Below, in pieces: positions 45,115 to 53,743 of a stretch of DNA of 64,000 nt; positions within the stretch are counted from its first letter, which is position 1, and every line of letters begins with the position of its first letter. The translations under genes and the position numbers were made by a program. Source of the DNA: Streptomyces flaveolus (GTDB taxonomy: Bacteria; Actinomycetota; Actinomycetes; Streptomycetales; Streptomycetaceae); the NCBI RefSeq assembly GCF_000716535.1, contig NZ_JNWV01000027.1, forward strand, positions 62,001 through 126,000. Direction: 5' to 3'. The notes under the pieces were generated by a model. The model was not told where the DNA came from, did not search any database, and was given only the letters and a program-made list of their open reading frames with translations.

Positions 45115-45129
45115 CCGCAGGAGGCCGTG

Positions 45130-45978
45130 ATGGCAGAGCGTCCGGGACGAAAGCCGCGCAAGCCCCATACCGCCCAGGTGGTGCGCACCGAGCGGCTGAC
45201 CCCGCACATGCAGCGCGTGGTGCTCGGTGGCGAGGGCCTGGCCGGATTCGCCGCGGACACCTGCACCGACCACTATGTGAAGCTGCTGTTCGGCGCGGCC
45301 GGTGTCACCTACCCGGAGCCCTTCGACCTGGAGCGGATCCGCGCCGAGTTCCCGCGCGAGCAGTGGCCGGTGACCCGGACCTACACCGTGCGCGCCTGGG
45401 ACCCCGGACAGCGCGAGCTGACCCTGGACTTCGTGATCCACGGCGACGAGGGCCTGGCCGGCCCCTGGGCCCTGCGCGCGCGGCCCGGCGACACCGTGCG
45501 CTTCATGGGACCCGGCGGCGCCTACGCGCCCGACCCCGGGGCCGACTGGCACCTGCTCGCCGGGGACGAGAGCGCGCTGCCCGCCATCGCACGCGCCCTG
45601 GAGACGCTGCCCGCCGGCGCCCGCGCGCACGCGTTCATCGAGGTCTCCGGCCCCGAGGAGGAGCAGAAGATCGACACGGGGGTGCCGGTCGTCTGGCTGC
45701 ACCGCGGCGACCGGCCGGTCGGCGAGGCCCTGCTGGAGGCCGTGCGGGGGCTGGAGTTCCCGGAGGGCCGGCCGCACGCCTTCGTGCACGGCGAGGCGAG
45801 CTTCGTGAAGGAGCTGCGCCGGCTGCTGCGGGTCGAGCGCCAGATCCCCCGCGAGGACCTGTCGATCTCCGGTTACTGGCGGCTCGGCCACAACGAGGAC
45901 GGCTGGCAGGCCTCCAAGCGGGAGTGGAACGCCCGGATCGAGGCGGAGCAGGAGGGCGGCACGGTGGCGGCTGCCTGA
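45130..45978 (+). CDS. Siderophore-interacting protein (FAD-dependent ferric-siderophore reductase)
   Basis: Protein of 282 residues. FAD-binding barrel (about 15-130) with R-T-Y-T-V-R for the flavin and GDTVRFMGPGGAYAP, then the SIP C-terminal NAD(P)H domain ending SGYWRLGHNEDGWQASKREW. It reduces ferric siderophore in the cytoplasm to release iron. ATG 45130 follows AGGAGG with 5 bases between. The iron box just upstream indicates iron repression. A strong hairpin follows the gene. Confidence 0.94.
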   Translation: MAERPGRKPRKPHTAQVVRTERLTPHMQRVVLGGEGLAGFAADTCTDHYVKLLFGAAGVTYPEPFDLERIRAEFPREQWPVTRTYTVRAWDPGQRELTLDFVIHGDEGLAGPWALRARPGDTVRFMGPGGAYAPDPGADWHLLAGDESALPAIARALETLPAGARAHAFIEVSGPEEEQKIDTGVPVVWLHRGDRPVGEALLEAVRGLEFPEGRPHAFVHGEASFVKELRRLLRVERQIPREDLSISGYWRLGHNEDGWQASKREWNARIEAEQEGGTVAAA

Positions 45979-45989
45979 GCGACGCGGAG

Positions 45990-46018
45990 GCGGCGGCATC
46001 CGGTGAGGGTGCCGCCGC
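45990..46018 (+). terminator. Terminator after the siderophore-interacting protein gene
   Basis: GCGGCGGCA (45990-45998) pairs with TGCCGCCGC (46010-46018), extendable inward by TCC/GGG, 11 bases past the stop and followed by TTTC. Confidence 0.75.
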
Positions 46019-46065
46019 TTTCGTGCGCCCGGTGCCCCTGTTCCCCGGCGAGGACCGGCTGCGGA

Positions 46066-46647
46066 TCAGTCGCCCCGTACGCGCGCGTGCAGATGCATGT
46101 CGTGCCAGCCGTCCTGGTGGAGGTAGGCGCTGCGCTTGGTGCCCTCCAGGGCGAAGCCGGCCTTGCCGGCGACCCGGCAGGAAGCGGGGTTGGCGATGGC
46201 GTGCATGAGTTCCAGGCGGTGGAAGCCGATCTCCTCGAAGGCCCAGTGGGTCAGGACCGTCACGGCACGCAGGGCCACGCCCCGGCCCCGCGCCCCCGCC
46301 ACCGTCCAGTACGCGATCTCGGCGACGCCGTCGCCGAGCAGGATCTGGCGCAGCGCGACCCGGCCCAGCAGTGCGTCCGTGCCCTCGTCCACGACGGCGA
46401 ACTGCGCCTCGCGCTCGTCCGCCCACCCCGTCCGCCACTGCGCGATCCAGTCGGCGGCCTCTTCCGCGGAGTCGCAGGAGCGGCCGTGCCACTGGCGCAG
46501 CACCGGGTCCGCGAAGGCCGCGTGCACGGCGGGCGCGTCCTCGGCCCGCCACGGGCGCAGGAGCATGCCGTCGGCGGCGGGGAGGGTGGGCTGCGGGGCG
46601 CGGACGAGGGTGCCGGGGGTCAGGACGGGGCTGGTGAGAAACGGCAT
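46066..46647 (-). CDS. GNAT acetyltransferase (RimJ/RimL-like)
   Basis: Protein of 193 residues matching the RimJ/L ribosomal-protein-alanine acetyltransferase type: LLRPWRAEDAPAVHAAFADP at about 28-47, IAYWTVAGARGRGVALRAVTVLTHWAFEEIG containing the acetyl-CoA loop, then HRLELMHAIANPASCRVAGKAGF. The target may be a protein N-terminus or a small amine. Start ATG 46647 is the first Met before the conserved part. There is no obvious ribosome site. Confidence 0.88.
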   Translation of the reverse strand: MPFLTSPVLTPGTLVRAPQPTLPAADGMLLRPWRAEDAPAVHAAFADPVLRQWHGRSCDSAEEAADWIAQWRTGWADEREAQFAVVDEGTDALLGRVALRQILLGDGVAEIAYWTVAGARGRGVALRAVTVLTHWAFEEIGFHRLELMHAIANPASCRVAGKAGFALEGTKRSAYLHQDGWHDMHLHARVRGD

Positions 46648-46734
46648 GATCCCTATCCTGCCGAGTGCGGGGCCGGCGGACCGCCTCATTCCGTCGGCCA
46701 CCGGGGTGACCGTCCGCCCGTACCCTTGACCCCG

Positions 46735-47685
46735 ATGAGACGCCGTACGCCGCCCCCGCCCGCCCCGCTCCCCCAGCGCGAGGGGGTGGATCCCGTCCGC
46801 GTCCGGCTGCCCGTGGCCGGGGCGTGGGCCACCGTGCGGGAGCATCTGGTGGAGCGGCTGACGGGGGCCCCGCCCGGGGTGGTCGAGTCGATGTTCGCCG
46901 CCGGGCTGGTGGTCGGGGCCGACGGGCGGGCCGTGGCGCCGGACGCGCCGTACCGGCCGGGGATGTTCGTCTGGTTCCACCGCGAGCTGCCCGCCGAGGT
47001 GCCGGTGCCGTTCCCGGTGGAGGTGGTGTACCGGGACGAGCACATCGTGGTGGCCGACAAGCCGCACTTCCTGGCCACGACCCCGCGCGGCTCGCATGTC
47101 GCCGAGACCGCGCTGGCCCGGCTCCGGCGCGAGCTGGGCATCCCGACGCTGACGGCGGCGCACCGGCTGGACCGGCTCACCGCGGGGCTGGTGCTGTTCA
47201 CGGTGCGGCCCGAGGAGCGGGGCGCGTACCAGTCGCTGTTCCGGGACCGGCGGGTGCGCAAGGAGTACGAGGCCGTGGCGCCGTACGATCCCGCGCTCGT
47301 CCTTCCCCGGACCGTGCGCAGCAGGATCGTGAAGGAGCGCGGGGTGCCGGCCGCGCGGGAGGTGCCGGGCGAGCCGAACGCCGAGACCCGGGTGGAACTG
47401 ATCGGGCACCGGGCCGGGCTGGGCCGCTACCGGCTCGTGCCCGCCACCGGGCAGACCCACCAGCTCCGGGTGCACCTGACCGCCCTGGGCGTGCCCATCC
47501 TCGGCGACCCGCTGTACCCCGAGGTGACCGCTCCGGTCCCGGCCGGCGACTTCCGCCGCCCCCTGCAACTGCTCGCGCGGGAGCTGGAGTTCACCGACCC
47601 GGTCACCGGCACGGAACACACGTTCACCAGCACCCGCACCCTCCGCGCGTGGACGTCCCACGAGGCTTGGGCGGACGGGACCTAG
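46735..47685 (+). CDS. RluA-family pseudouridine synthase
   Basis: Protein of 316 residues. The catalytic Asp is in HRLDRLTAGLVLF (about 143), with VVADKPHFLATTPRG before and QTHQLRVHLTALGVPILGDPLY after, all RluA signatures. An N-terminal S4-like region (about 35-85) is present. It isomerises uridine to pseudouridine in rRNA or tRNA. ATG 46735 is preceded by TACCCT and has no ribosome site, suggesting a leaderless transcript. Confidence 0.92.
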   Translation: MRRRTPPPPAPLPQREGVDPVRVRLPVAGAWATVREHLVERLTGAPPGVVESMFAAGLVVGADGRAVAPDAPYRPGMFVWFHRELPAEVPVPFPVEVVYRDEHIVVADKPHFLATTPRGSHVAETALARLRRELGIPTLTAAHRLDRLTAGLVLFTVRPEERGAYQSLFRDRRVRKEYEAVAPYDPALVLPRTVRSRIVKERGVPAAREVPGEPNAETRVELIGHRAGLGRYRLVPATGQTHQLRVHLTALGVPILGDPLYPEVTAPVPAGDFRRPLQLLARELEFTDPVTGTEHTFTSTRTLRAWTSHEAWADGT

Positions 47686-47780
47686 CCCGGCGGGCGCCGG
47701 CGCCACAGCCGTCCGGGACCTCGCCGCCCGGCGTCACCTGCCAGAGGCAGCCGAGCCCGCCAGGTGTGCTCCGCCGGGGA

Positions 47781-47919
47781 GAACCGACCCCACCGGAGGG
47801 CGACGGCCTCACCGGACGAGCCGACCTCACCGGACGCCGACCTCATCGGGCAAGCCGACCTCACTGGGCAGGCCGAACCCACCGCACGACGCCGAACCCA
47901 CTGCGCAGGCCGACCCCGC
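47781..47919. repeat. Degenerate array of short repeats in a gene-free stretch
   Basis: The 409-bp gap 47686-48094 contains about eight imperfect copies of a 16-19-bp unit like GCCGACCTCACYGGRCR. It is flanked by two 23-base copies of CTGCCAGAGRCAGCCGAGCC plus CGC (47738-47760 and 47982-48004) that differ by one base. No frame has coding character. Confidence 0.6.
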
Positions 47920-48007
47920 CCTCACAGACAGCGCCGACGCAACAGCCAGCCGAGACCTCGCCGGACGACGGCCCCGGCCCCCTGCCAGAGACAGCCGAGC
48001 CCGCAGC

Positions 48008-48037
48008 GGAGGCGCTCCGGCTCGACGGAGCGCCTCC
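48008..48037. terminator. Hairpin between the pseudouridine synthase and conservon genes
   Basis: GGAGGCGCTCC (48008-48018) pairs with GGAGCGCCTCC (48027-48037), a perfect 11-bp stem with an 8-base loop. Lying between convergent units, it may serve rarE (stop 48095) and the plus-strand gene. Confidence 0.65.
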
Positions 48038-48094
48038 TCGGGCCGCGGCACCCGCCCCCACCGGAGCGGGTGCCGCCCGGGAGTCACCCCGTTG

Positions 48095-49588
48095 TCACTC
48101 TCCGCGCCACCAGCGCAGCAGCCGGCCCCACAGGCCCCGGGGGCGGGGCGGTTCCGGGGTCGGAGGGGTGGGGGGCGGGGCGAAGGGCGCGCGGGCGGGT
48201 GCCGGGGCCGGGTCGGCGGTCGGGGCCGGGTCGCTGCTCAGGGTGCCGACCTGCCAGTGGGAGCGCTGCGGCGGGACCGGCATGGCCCGCGGCGGCATGT
48301 CGACGTCCTGCTGCGGCTTCGGTTCGAAGCGCACCGGCAGGGCCACCAGGTGCCGGGAGGCGATGGACGACCGCCAGCGCAGGTCCTCCTCGGCGCAGTC
48401 GAGCTGGATGTCGGACAGCCGCGTGAGCAGCGCGTCGACGCCGACGTCGGCGATGGCACGGCCGATGTCCTGGCCGGGGCACTCGTGCGGGCCGCCACCG
48501 AAGGCGAGATGGGCGCGGTTGCCCTGCATGCTCGCGGACAGGTCGGGCCGCACCCGCGGGTCGACGTTGCCCGGTGCGGGCGCGAAGAGCAGCCCGTCAC
48601 CCTTGCGGATCTGCCGGCCGCCCAGCTCGGTGTCCTGCTTGGCGTAGTAGCCGAAGACCGTGCTGAAGGGCGGCTCGTCCCACAGGGACTGCTCGATCGC
48701 CTCCGGCACGGTCATCTGGCCGCCGTTGAGCTGGGCCCGGAACCCCGGCTCGGTGAGGACCATGCGCAGCGCGTTGGCGAGGAGGTTCACGGTGGCCTCG
48801 TAGGCGGCGAATAGGACGACCCGCAGGTGTTCGCGGACCTCGTCGTCGCTGAGCCCGGCCGGGTGGGTGAGGAGGTGGCTGGTGAAGTCGTCCTCGGGCC
48901 GGGCGCGCCGCCGGGTGGTGAGCCGGCTGAGCGCGTCCATGACGTAGGTGTGGCTCTGGATGGCGGTCTCGGTGCCCTTGAGTGCGTCACGGGCGGCCTG
49001 CACCATCCGGTCGTTGTACTCCTCGGGCATGCCGAGGATCTCGCACATCACGGCCATCGGCAGGTGCTCGGCGAACTGGCCGACCAGTTCGGCCCGGCCC
49101 CGCTCGCAGAAGCTGTTGACCAGGATCTGGGTGTAGCGGCCGATGTGCCGGCGCACCCCGCGGTGGTCGATGGTCTCCATGGCCGCGGTGACCGCGCCGC
49201 GCAGCCGCTTGTGCTCCTCGCCCTCGGCGTGGGAGCAGATGGGCTGCCAGGCGATGTGCGGCATGAGCGGGTGGTCGGGCTTGACCATGCCCTCGCGCAG
49301 CGGGGTCCAGACCCGGCTGTCGCGGGTGAACTGCGAAGGGTTGCGCACCAGTTGCAGGTTCTCGGCGTGGCCGAGGACCACCCACATCGGTACGTCGTCG
49401 TGGAGCAGCACGGGCGCCACGGGGCCGTGCTCCTCCCGCAGGCGCTCGTAGAGGTCGCCGAGGTCCTCCGCGTCAGGGCCGTACAGCCGGCGCGGCAAGC
49501 CGGGGCCGAGGCCGTGCGCGGGGCAGCCCGGGGGCGGACCGGAGAGGGTGTCGGGTGTCCCGGTCGGTGAGGGGGATTCAGGCGTCAC
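48095..49588 (-). CDS. rarE: Conservon cytochrome P450 (CYP157-like), lacks ExxR
   Basis: Protein of 497 residues. Heme loop is FGGGPHECPGQD with the Cys thiolate (about 378). The I-helix reads FAAYEATVN. The K-helix region is AIEQSLWDEPP, where E-x-x-R is expected, so the Glu and Arg are replaced by Gln and Trp; this is known for the CYP157 family. A Pro-rich C-terminal tail of about 65 residues ends GLWGRLLRWWRGE. It is the last gene of the rar (cvn9) operon affecting aerial mycelium formation. GTG 49588 is assumed. Confidence 0.93.
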   Translation of the reverse strand: MTPESPSPTGTPDTLSGPPPGCPAHGLGPGLPRRLYGPDAEDLGDLYERLREEHGPVAPVLLHDDVPMWVVLGHAENLQLVRNPSQFTRDSRVWTPLREGMVKPDHPLMPHIAWQPICSHAEGEEHKRLRGAVTAAMETIDHRGVRRHIGRYTQILVNSFCERGRAELVGQFAEHLPMAVMCEILGMPEEYNDRMVQAARDALKGTETAIQSHTYVMDALSRLTTRRRARPEDDFTSHLLTHPAGLSDDEVREHLRVVLFAAYEATVNLLANALRMVLTEPGFRAQLNGGQMTVPEAIEQSLWDEPPFSTVFGYYAKQDTELGGRQIRKGDGLLFAPAPGNVDPRVRPDLSASMQGNRAHLAFGGGPHECPGQDIGRAIADVGVDALLTRLSDIQLDCAEEDLRWRSSIASRHLVALPVRFEPKPQQDVDMPPRAMPVPPQRSHWQVGTLSSDPAPTADPAPAPARAPFAPPPTPPTPEPPRPRGLWGRLLRWWRGE

Positions 49589-49634
49589 AGTGGTCGCTCC
49601 GGAACGGAAGGGGTCGGGGTCGGTGGGCTGCCGG

Positions 49635-50255
49635 TCAGGTGAGGGCGCCGGACATGGCGAGCGAGTGCAGGAAGCCCATCAGGGTCATCAGCACGTCCTT
49701 GCTGGAGGCACGGCGGCGCACGTCGCAGTCGATGATCGGGATGTCCGGGCTCAGGTCCAGGGCGGTGCGCAGTTCCTCGATCGGATAACGGGGCGCGTCC
49801 GGGAAGGAGTTGACGGCGACGACGAAGGGCACGCCGCCCTCCTCCAGCCGGCCCATGACGTCGAAGCTGACCTCCAGGCGCCGGGTGTCGACCAGGACGA
49901 CCGCGCCGAGCGCGCCTTCGAACAGGCCGTTCCACAGGAACCAGAAGCGCTCCTGGCCGGGGGTGCCGAAGAGGTAGAGCACCAGTTTCTCGGTGATGCT
50001 GATCCGGCCGAAGTCCATGGCCACGGTGGTGGCCGTCTTGGACTCGGAGCCGTAGTCGTCGTCGACGCCGATGCCGGCCTGGGTCATGGTCTCCTCGGTG
50101 GTCAGCGGTCTGATCTCGCTGACCGAACCGACCATGGTGGTCTTGCCGACGCCGAACCCGCCCACGATCACGATCTTCACCGCGGCCTGCGCGGTGTGCG
50201 GCAGGTGGTCCTCGGTGCGCGGGCCGGGGAGGGTGTCAGAGCCTTTGAAGTCCAT
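49635..50255 (-). CDS. rarD: Conservon Ras-like GTPase (CvnD)
   Basis: Protein of 206 residues. G1/P-loop GGFGVGKTTMVGS (about 32-44), G3-like FGTPGQERFWF, G4-like AVNSFPDA: the MglA/ATP-GTP-binding family of conservons. It is probably cytoplasmic and membrane-recruited by RarA/B, and cycles GTP under control of the roadblock protein. Its start lies 20 bp inside rarC, so translation is coupled. Confidence 0.94.
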   Translation of the reverse strand: MDFKGSDTLPGPRTEDHLPHTAQAAVKIVIVGGFGVGKTTMVGSVSEIRPLTTEETMTQAGIGVDDDYGSESKTATTVAMDFGRISITEKLVLYLFGTPGQERFWFLWNGLFEGALGAVVLVDTRRLEVSFDVMGRLEEGGVPFVVAVNSFPDAPRYPIEELRTALDLSPDIPIIDCDVRRRASSKDVLMTLMGFLHSLAMSGALT

Positions 50256-50670
50256 GCATCACCGCTTCGAGGAGTGAACGGTCGGGAAGCGCCTGGCGGA
50301 CGATGGGGGCGCGCGCCTGCACCAGTTCGGCCGTGATCAGCTCGGTGAGCAGGACGGTCATCGTGCTGAACGGCAGTCGGAGGTAGGCCGACAGCTCCGC
50401 CACGGACAGGGGGGCCTTGCAGAGCCGGAGCACTGCCGCCTGCTCCGGGGTGGCGGAGACCGGGGGCGCGGAACGCGCGACGATCAGGGTCACCAGATCG
50501 AGTTCGGCGCGGGCGCCGTCGCCGGAACCGGCGACGGAGTACAGCCGCTCCGGGTTGTCGCCCGGCCCCTTGGCCTCCACCGCCTCGGGCGACGGAGGCT
50601 GCGGCAGCCGCGGGGGCTGTGCGGCGGGCGGGGGCTGCGGCCGGCGCCGCGTGCGTCGTGGAGGGGTCAT
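50236..50670 (-). CDS. rarC: Conservon DUF742 protein (CvnC)
   Basis: Protein of 144 residues. A Pro/Arg-rich N-terminus (1-35) precedes the DUF742 winged-helix-like domain: RLYSVAGSG, ELDLVTLIVAR, APLSVAELSAYLRLPFSTMTVLL. It is the third member of the conservon signalling complex; the biochemical role is unknown. It overlaps rarB by 4 bp and rarD by 20 bp. Confidence 0.93.
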   Translation of the reverse strand: MTPPRRTRRRPQPPPAAQPPRLPQPPSPEAVEAKGPGDNPERLYSVAGSGDGARAELDLVTLIVARSAPPVSATPEQAAVLRLCKAPLSVAELSAYLRLPFSTMTVLLTELITAELVQARAPIVRQALPDRSLLEAVMHGLQRL

Positions 50671-51071
50671 ACGGTCTGCCCGTTCCGCCGGGGCGGACTG
50701 GTGAGATGGGCGCCGATCCGGACGACGAGGTCACGCATCATGCCGCTCATGCGCCCCGGTTCGCAGGTCACGTCGGAGAGCACGGCGAGGTAGGCGTTGG
50801 GGCCGGCGTTCATCAGGTAGAAGTAGCCGCCGTCGATCTCGAAGACGACGGTCTTCATGTCGCCGGCGCCGGGCAGCTCCTGGATGATGGCGCCGGCCAG
50901 GCTCTGTACGCCCGCGCAGGCGGCGGCGACCCGGTCGGCGGCGTCGGGGTCGCCGCCGTAGCGGGCGATGCGCAGACCGTCGGCGGAGAGGACCACGATC
51001 ATCTCGATGCCCGGCACGCCGTCGTTCAGCTGCTTGAGCATCCAGTCAAGGTTGCCTCGCTGCTGGATCAC
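50667..51071 (-). CDS. rarB: Conservon roadblock/LC7-domain protein (CvnB)
   Basis: Protein of 134 residues, a single roadblock fold: LDWMLKQLNDGVPGIEMIVVLSADGLRIA, AAACAGVQSLAGAIIQEL, GGYFYLMNAG. MglB-like roadblock proteins act on their cognate small GTPase, here RarD. It starts with GTG 51071 overlapping the TGA of rarA (GTGA), so the sensor and this protein are made together. Confidence 0.95.
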   Translation of the reverse strand: MIQQRGNLDWMLKQLNDGVPGIEMIVVLSADGLRIARYGGDPDAADRVAAACAGVQSLAGAIIQELPGAGDMKTVVFEIDGGYFYLMNAGPNAYLAVLSDVTCEPGRMSGMMRDLVVRIGAHLTSPPRRNGQTV

Positions 51072-52738
51072 TTGAGGTCCCCCTCGTCGTCGGCCTCCAT
51101 GGCGCCCGGGGCGGGGTCGGCCGAATCTTTGAGCAGATGCAGGTACTTGGTGGGGTGGAGCGTGAAGTCGGTCAGTTCGGAGGTGGGGGTGTCCGGGGGC
51201 ATGCCCTCGCGCAGGCCGTCCCAGAAGGCCTCCATCCACATGCCCGGCGGCCGTTCCATGAGCTTCTTGCGCTCGGGGTCGATCTCGGGCTCGGGTTCCG
51301 GCTCCGCCTGCTTCTGGGACCAGATGGTCGGCCGGCCCTCGCGCTCGGCGCGTTCGATGGCGGCCTGTTCGGCGTACCGCTGGCTGAGCGGGGTCTTCAC
51401 CCGGCTGCGGCGCTGCGGCAGGCCGCCCGCGGTCCACTCCGTGACCTCGGGGATGTCGTCCTCCAGTGAGATCCCGGCGGGGATCTTGGGGCTGGTGGGA
51501 CGGCGCTTCTTGGGCGGGCGCTTGGGGCCCTCGACGGCGTCCGCCGTGGGGATCTGGGCGGCGGCGGCCCCGATGCCGTGCGCGGCGCCGACGCCGGGTT
51601 CGGTGGTCGTCATGACGCGCGGCACCACGAGGATCGCGCGGACACCGCCGTACGCGGAGGAGCGCAGCGAGACGTCCATGTCGAACCGCTTGCAGAGGCG
51701 GCCGACGACGGCGAGGCCGAGGCGCGGGTTCTCGCCGAGGTTGTGCGCGTCCTCGCCGTTCTTGGCGTCCTCGATCATCCGCTCGATGCGGGCGCGGGAC
51801 TCCTCGCTGAGGCTGACACCGCAGTCCTCGATCTCGATGACGACGCCCGCCTGCACCTCGACGGCGGTGACGTGCACCTTCGTCGACGGCGGCGAGTAGC
51901 GCGTGGCGTTGTCGAGGAGTTCGGCGGCGGCGTGGATGACCGGCTCGACCGCGGTGCCCTTGATGTTGATGTTGACGATCGAGGCGAGGTTGATGCGGCG
52001 GTACTCCAGGATGCGGGACATCGCGCCGCGCAGCACGCTGTAGAGGGAGACCGGCTTGGGCCACTGGCGGCCGGGCCGGCCGCCGCCGAGGACGGAGATG
52101 GTGTCGGCGAGCCGGCCGATCAGCGAGGTGCCGTGGTCGATGCGGAGCAGGTCGTCGAAGACCTCGGGGTTGCGGCCGTGGTCCTCCTCCATCTCGCGGA
52201 GTTCGTAGGCCTGCTGGTGGACGATGGCCTGGACGCGGCGGGCGACGCTCACGAAGGAGCGCTCGGTGGCGTCGCGCATCGAGATCTCCTGGTCCGCGCC
52301 GCGCAGCGCGATGCGCACCAGCTCGCGGTAGCCCTCGGGCAGGCCGCGCAGTTCGGGATCCGCGTCGAACACGTCGCGTACGACGTCCCGGAGCACCTGG
52401 CCGCGGCGCAGCCGGTAGAAGCCGGCGGGCAGGACATCGGTGGCGAAGCGCTCCATCAGATCGTTGTGCGCGGCGATCCGCTGCTCCAGGTACGCGGCGT
52501 GCCGGGCGTGTTCGGCCCGCGCCTCGCGGAGCAGACGGCCGCGCCGGACGGCCTCCCCGGCCGTGCCGAGGACCAGCAGGACGGCCAGTGCTCCGCACAC
52601 GCCGACGGCGAGCCGGGCCGTGGGCGGTACCAGGGCGACGGCGGCCCCGGCCGCCGCGGCCATCACTATGGCCGGTGGCAACAGCACGCGCGCATAGGGA
52701 CGTTCACGGCGACCGGGAGGCTTCTGAACACTCACCAT
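51068..52738 (-). CDS. rarA: Conservon sensor histidine-kinase-like protein (CvnA)
   Basis: Protein of 556 residues. Two N-terminal membrane helices (about 18-36 and 40-58: VLLPPAIVMAAAAGAAVAL, LAVGVCGALAVLLVLG), a helical coiled region, then an HATPase_c domain (about 280-400) with N box HAAAELLDNATRYSPP and G box LGLAVVGRLCKRF. There is no canonical phospho-accepting H box, as usual for CvnA. A long charged C-terminal tail follows. ATG 52738 follows AGAAGG. It heads the rarA-B-C-D-E operon. Confidence 0.94.
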   Translation of the reverse strand: MVSVQKPPGRRERPYARVLLPPAIVMAAAAGAAVALVPPTARLAVGVCGALAVLLVLGTAGEAVRRGRLLREARAEHARHAAYLEQRIAAHNDLMERFATDVLPAGFYRLRRGQVLRDVVRDVFDADPELRGLPEGYRELVRIALRGADQEISMRDATERSFVSVARRVQAIVHQQAYELREMEEDHGRNPEVFDDLLRIDHGTSLIGRLADTISVLGGGRPGRQWPKPVSLYSVLRGAMSRILEYRRINLASIVNINIKGTAVEPVIHAAAELLDNATRYSPPSTKVHVTAVEVQAGVVIEIEDCGVSLSEESRARIERMIEDAKNGEDAHNLGENPRLGLAVVGRLCKRFDMDVSLRSSAYGGVRAILVVPRVMTTTEPGVGAAHGIGAAAAQIPTADAVEGPKRPPKKRRPTSPKIPAGISLEDDIPEVTEWTAGGLPQRRSRVKTPLSQRYAEQAAIERAEREGRPTIWSQKQAEPEPEPEIDPERKKLMERPPGMWMEAFWDGLREGMPPDTPTSELTDFTLHPTKYLHLLKDSADPAPGAMEADDEGDLK

Positions 52739-53032
52739 GGATGCCTTCTGAGACGAATCGGCTGGGTGTCGGGGGTGCTTGCGGGGGGAAGGTACAGGGA
52801 ACTGTCGGGATGGTTTCCGCATTTGGGAACAGACGCACGATTTACCTCAACTCGGTGCGCCGCGGGCGAGCTTAGTCCGACCGGATCATCGCCGTGTCAT
52901 ATTCGGCAAGCACCTGAAATCGCCCCGCGAGGGGGAGTACTCTCAACTCCTTTTGCACGCTGGGCTTTTGCTCGCACACGAGGCGTAACGGCGCACGGGC
53001 GTACGAGAGTCGCTCACCGTGCGGAGTGAAAA
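52739..53032. other. Upstream region of the rar operon
   Basis: About 290 bp with lower GC content than its surroundings and no coding frame that I can support. TAAGCT near 52870 on the minus strand is a possible -10 for rarA. The exact promoter could not be fixed. Confidence 0.45.
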
Positions 53033-53068
53033 GGGGACCGCGGCCGCACCTCGGCGGCCGCGGTCCCC
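53033..53068 (-). terminator. Strong intrinsic terminator with U-run
   Basis: GGGGACCGCGGCCG (53033-53046) pairs with CGGCCGCGGTCCCC (53055-53068), a perfect 14-bp stem. On the minus strand it is followed by TTTTCACTCC. It lies 23 bases after the stop of the dehydrogenase remnant, so it is that gene's original terminator. Confidence 0.8.
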
Positions 53069-53090
53069 GTTCCCTTCGCCGTGACCGCCA

Positions 53091-53743
53091 TCACCCGGTC
53101 ACGCCGAGCACCGCCTTCCCCGGCACCCGAGCGGGGCGAAGACGGCCAGGGCCGACGGGTCCACCGGATGCCCGGCCGATGCTCAGCCCACGCCTCGCCG
53201 GGCGCCAACAGGCCGCCGCGGATTCCGGAGCGCTTCCCGCGGCGAACACGCTCCGCTCATCGGCACCCGGCACCCGGCACCCGGCACCCGAACAGGCTGC
53301 GCGGCGCGGTGATCCCGGCCATGGGCAGGGCGGCGGTGTCCGCGAGAGCGACGCCGTCCGGAACGACGGCGAGGCGGACCGACGATCCGCCGGCGACCGC
53401 CCGGGCCTGTCCGCCACGCTCCTCCGGGAGCGGGCGGAGCCGCCCGGCGAGGCCATCGGAACCGGCGGCCCGCCACCCCTGGATCCCGCGCGGACGCTTC
53501 CCGCCGCCGGCCTTCCTGCGCGCCCCGGCCGGTCTGACGGCAGCCACGACGTCACCCTCCGCGCGGCCCACGAACACGCCTGCGCCGCGCCGGCACTCGC
53601 ATGTCCCCACCCTGCTGGACGCGCCCGGCACGCGAGACGCAAAGGCATGCGCGCACGCGTGGTGGAACGCCTTCGCCGCGGGCCTGGTACGCCCGCTGGG
53701 CCCGGGCCGCCCGGCGAGGACGGTCCGGGTCCTGCCGGACAGG
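53091..53743 (-). pseudogene. Remnant of a zinc-type alcohol dehydrogenase/quinone reductase (MDR)
   Basis: Between helY and the rar operon, minus-strand frames keep pieces of an MDR enzyme. GGQARAVAGGSSVRLAVVPDG followed by VALADTAALPMAGITAPRSL (about 53412-53285) is the junction of the GroES-like and cofactor domains. VPGKAVLGVTG (ending 53091) is the C-terminal strand. The two are in different frames, separated by a 7-bp repeat, and most of the roughly 150-residue Rossmann part is missing. The stop is followed at once by a good terminator. No intact protein is possible. Confidence 0.5.
53261..53288. repeat. Four exact copies of a 7-bp repeat (CGGCACC)
   Basis: CGGCACC is repeated four times without change at the point where the dehydrogenase remnant loses its frame. 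Unit length 7 means any slippage changes the reading frame. Confidence 0.85.

Noticed and set aside
52739-53032. Small RNA gene ending at the 53033-53068 hairpin on the plus strand
   Set aside because: The T-run is on the minus-strand side of the hairpin and a minus-strand stop lies 23 bases before it, so the dehydrogenase remnant explains it better.
53261-53288. 7-bp repeat as a phase-variation switch of a live gene
   Set aside because: No repeat number restores a complete dehydrogenase, because most of the cofactor domain is missing.
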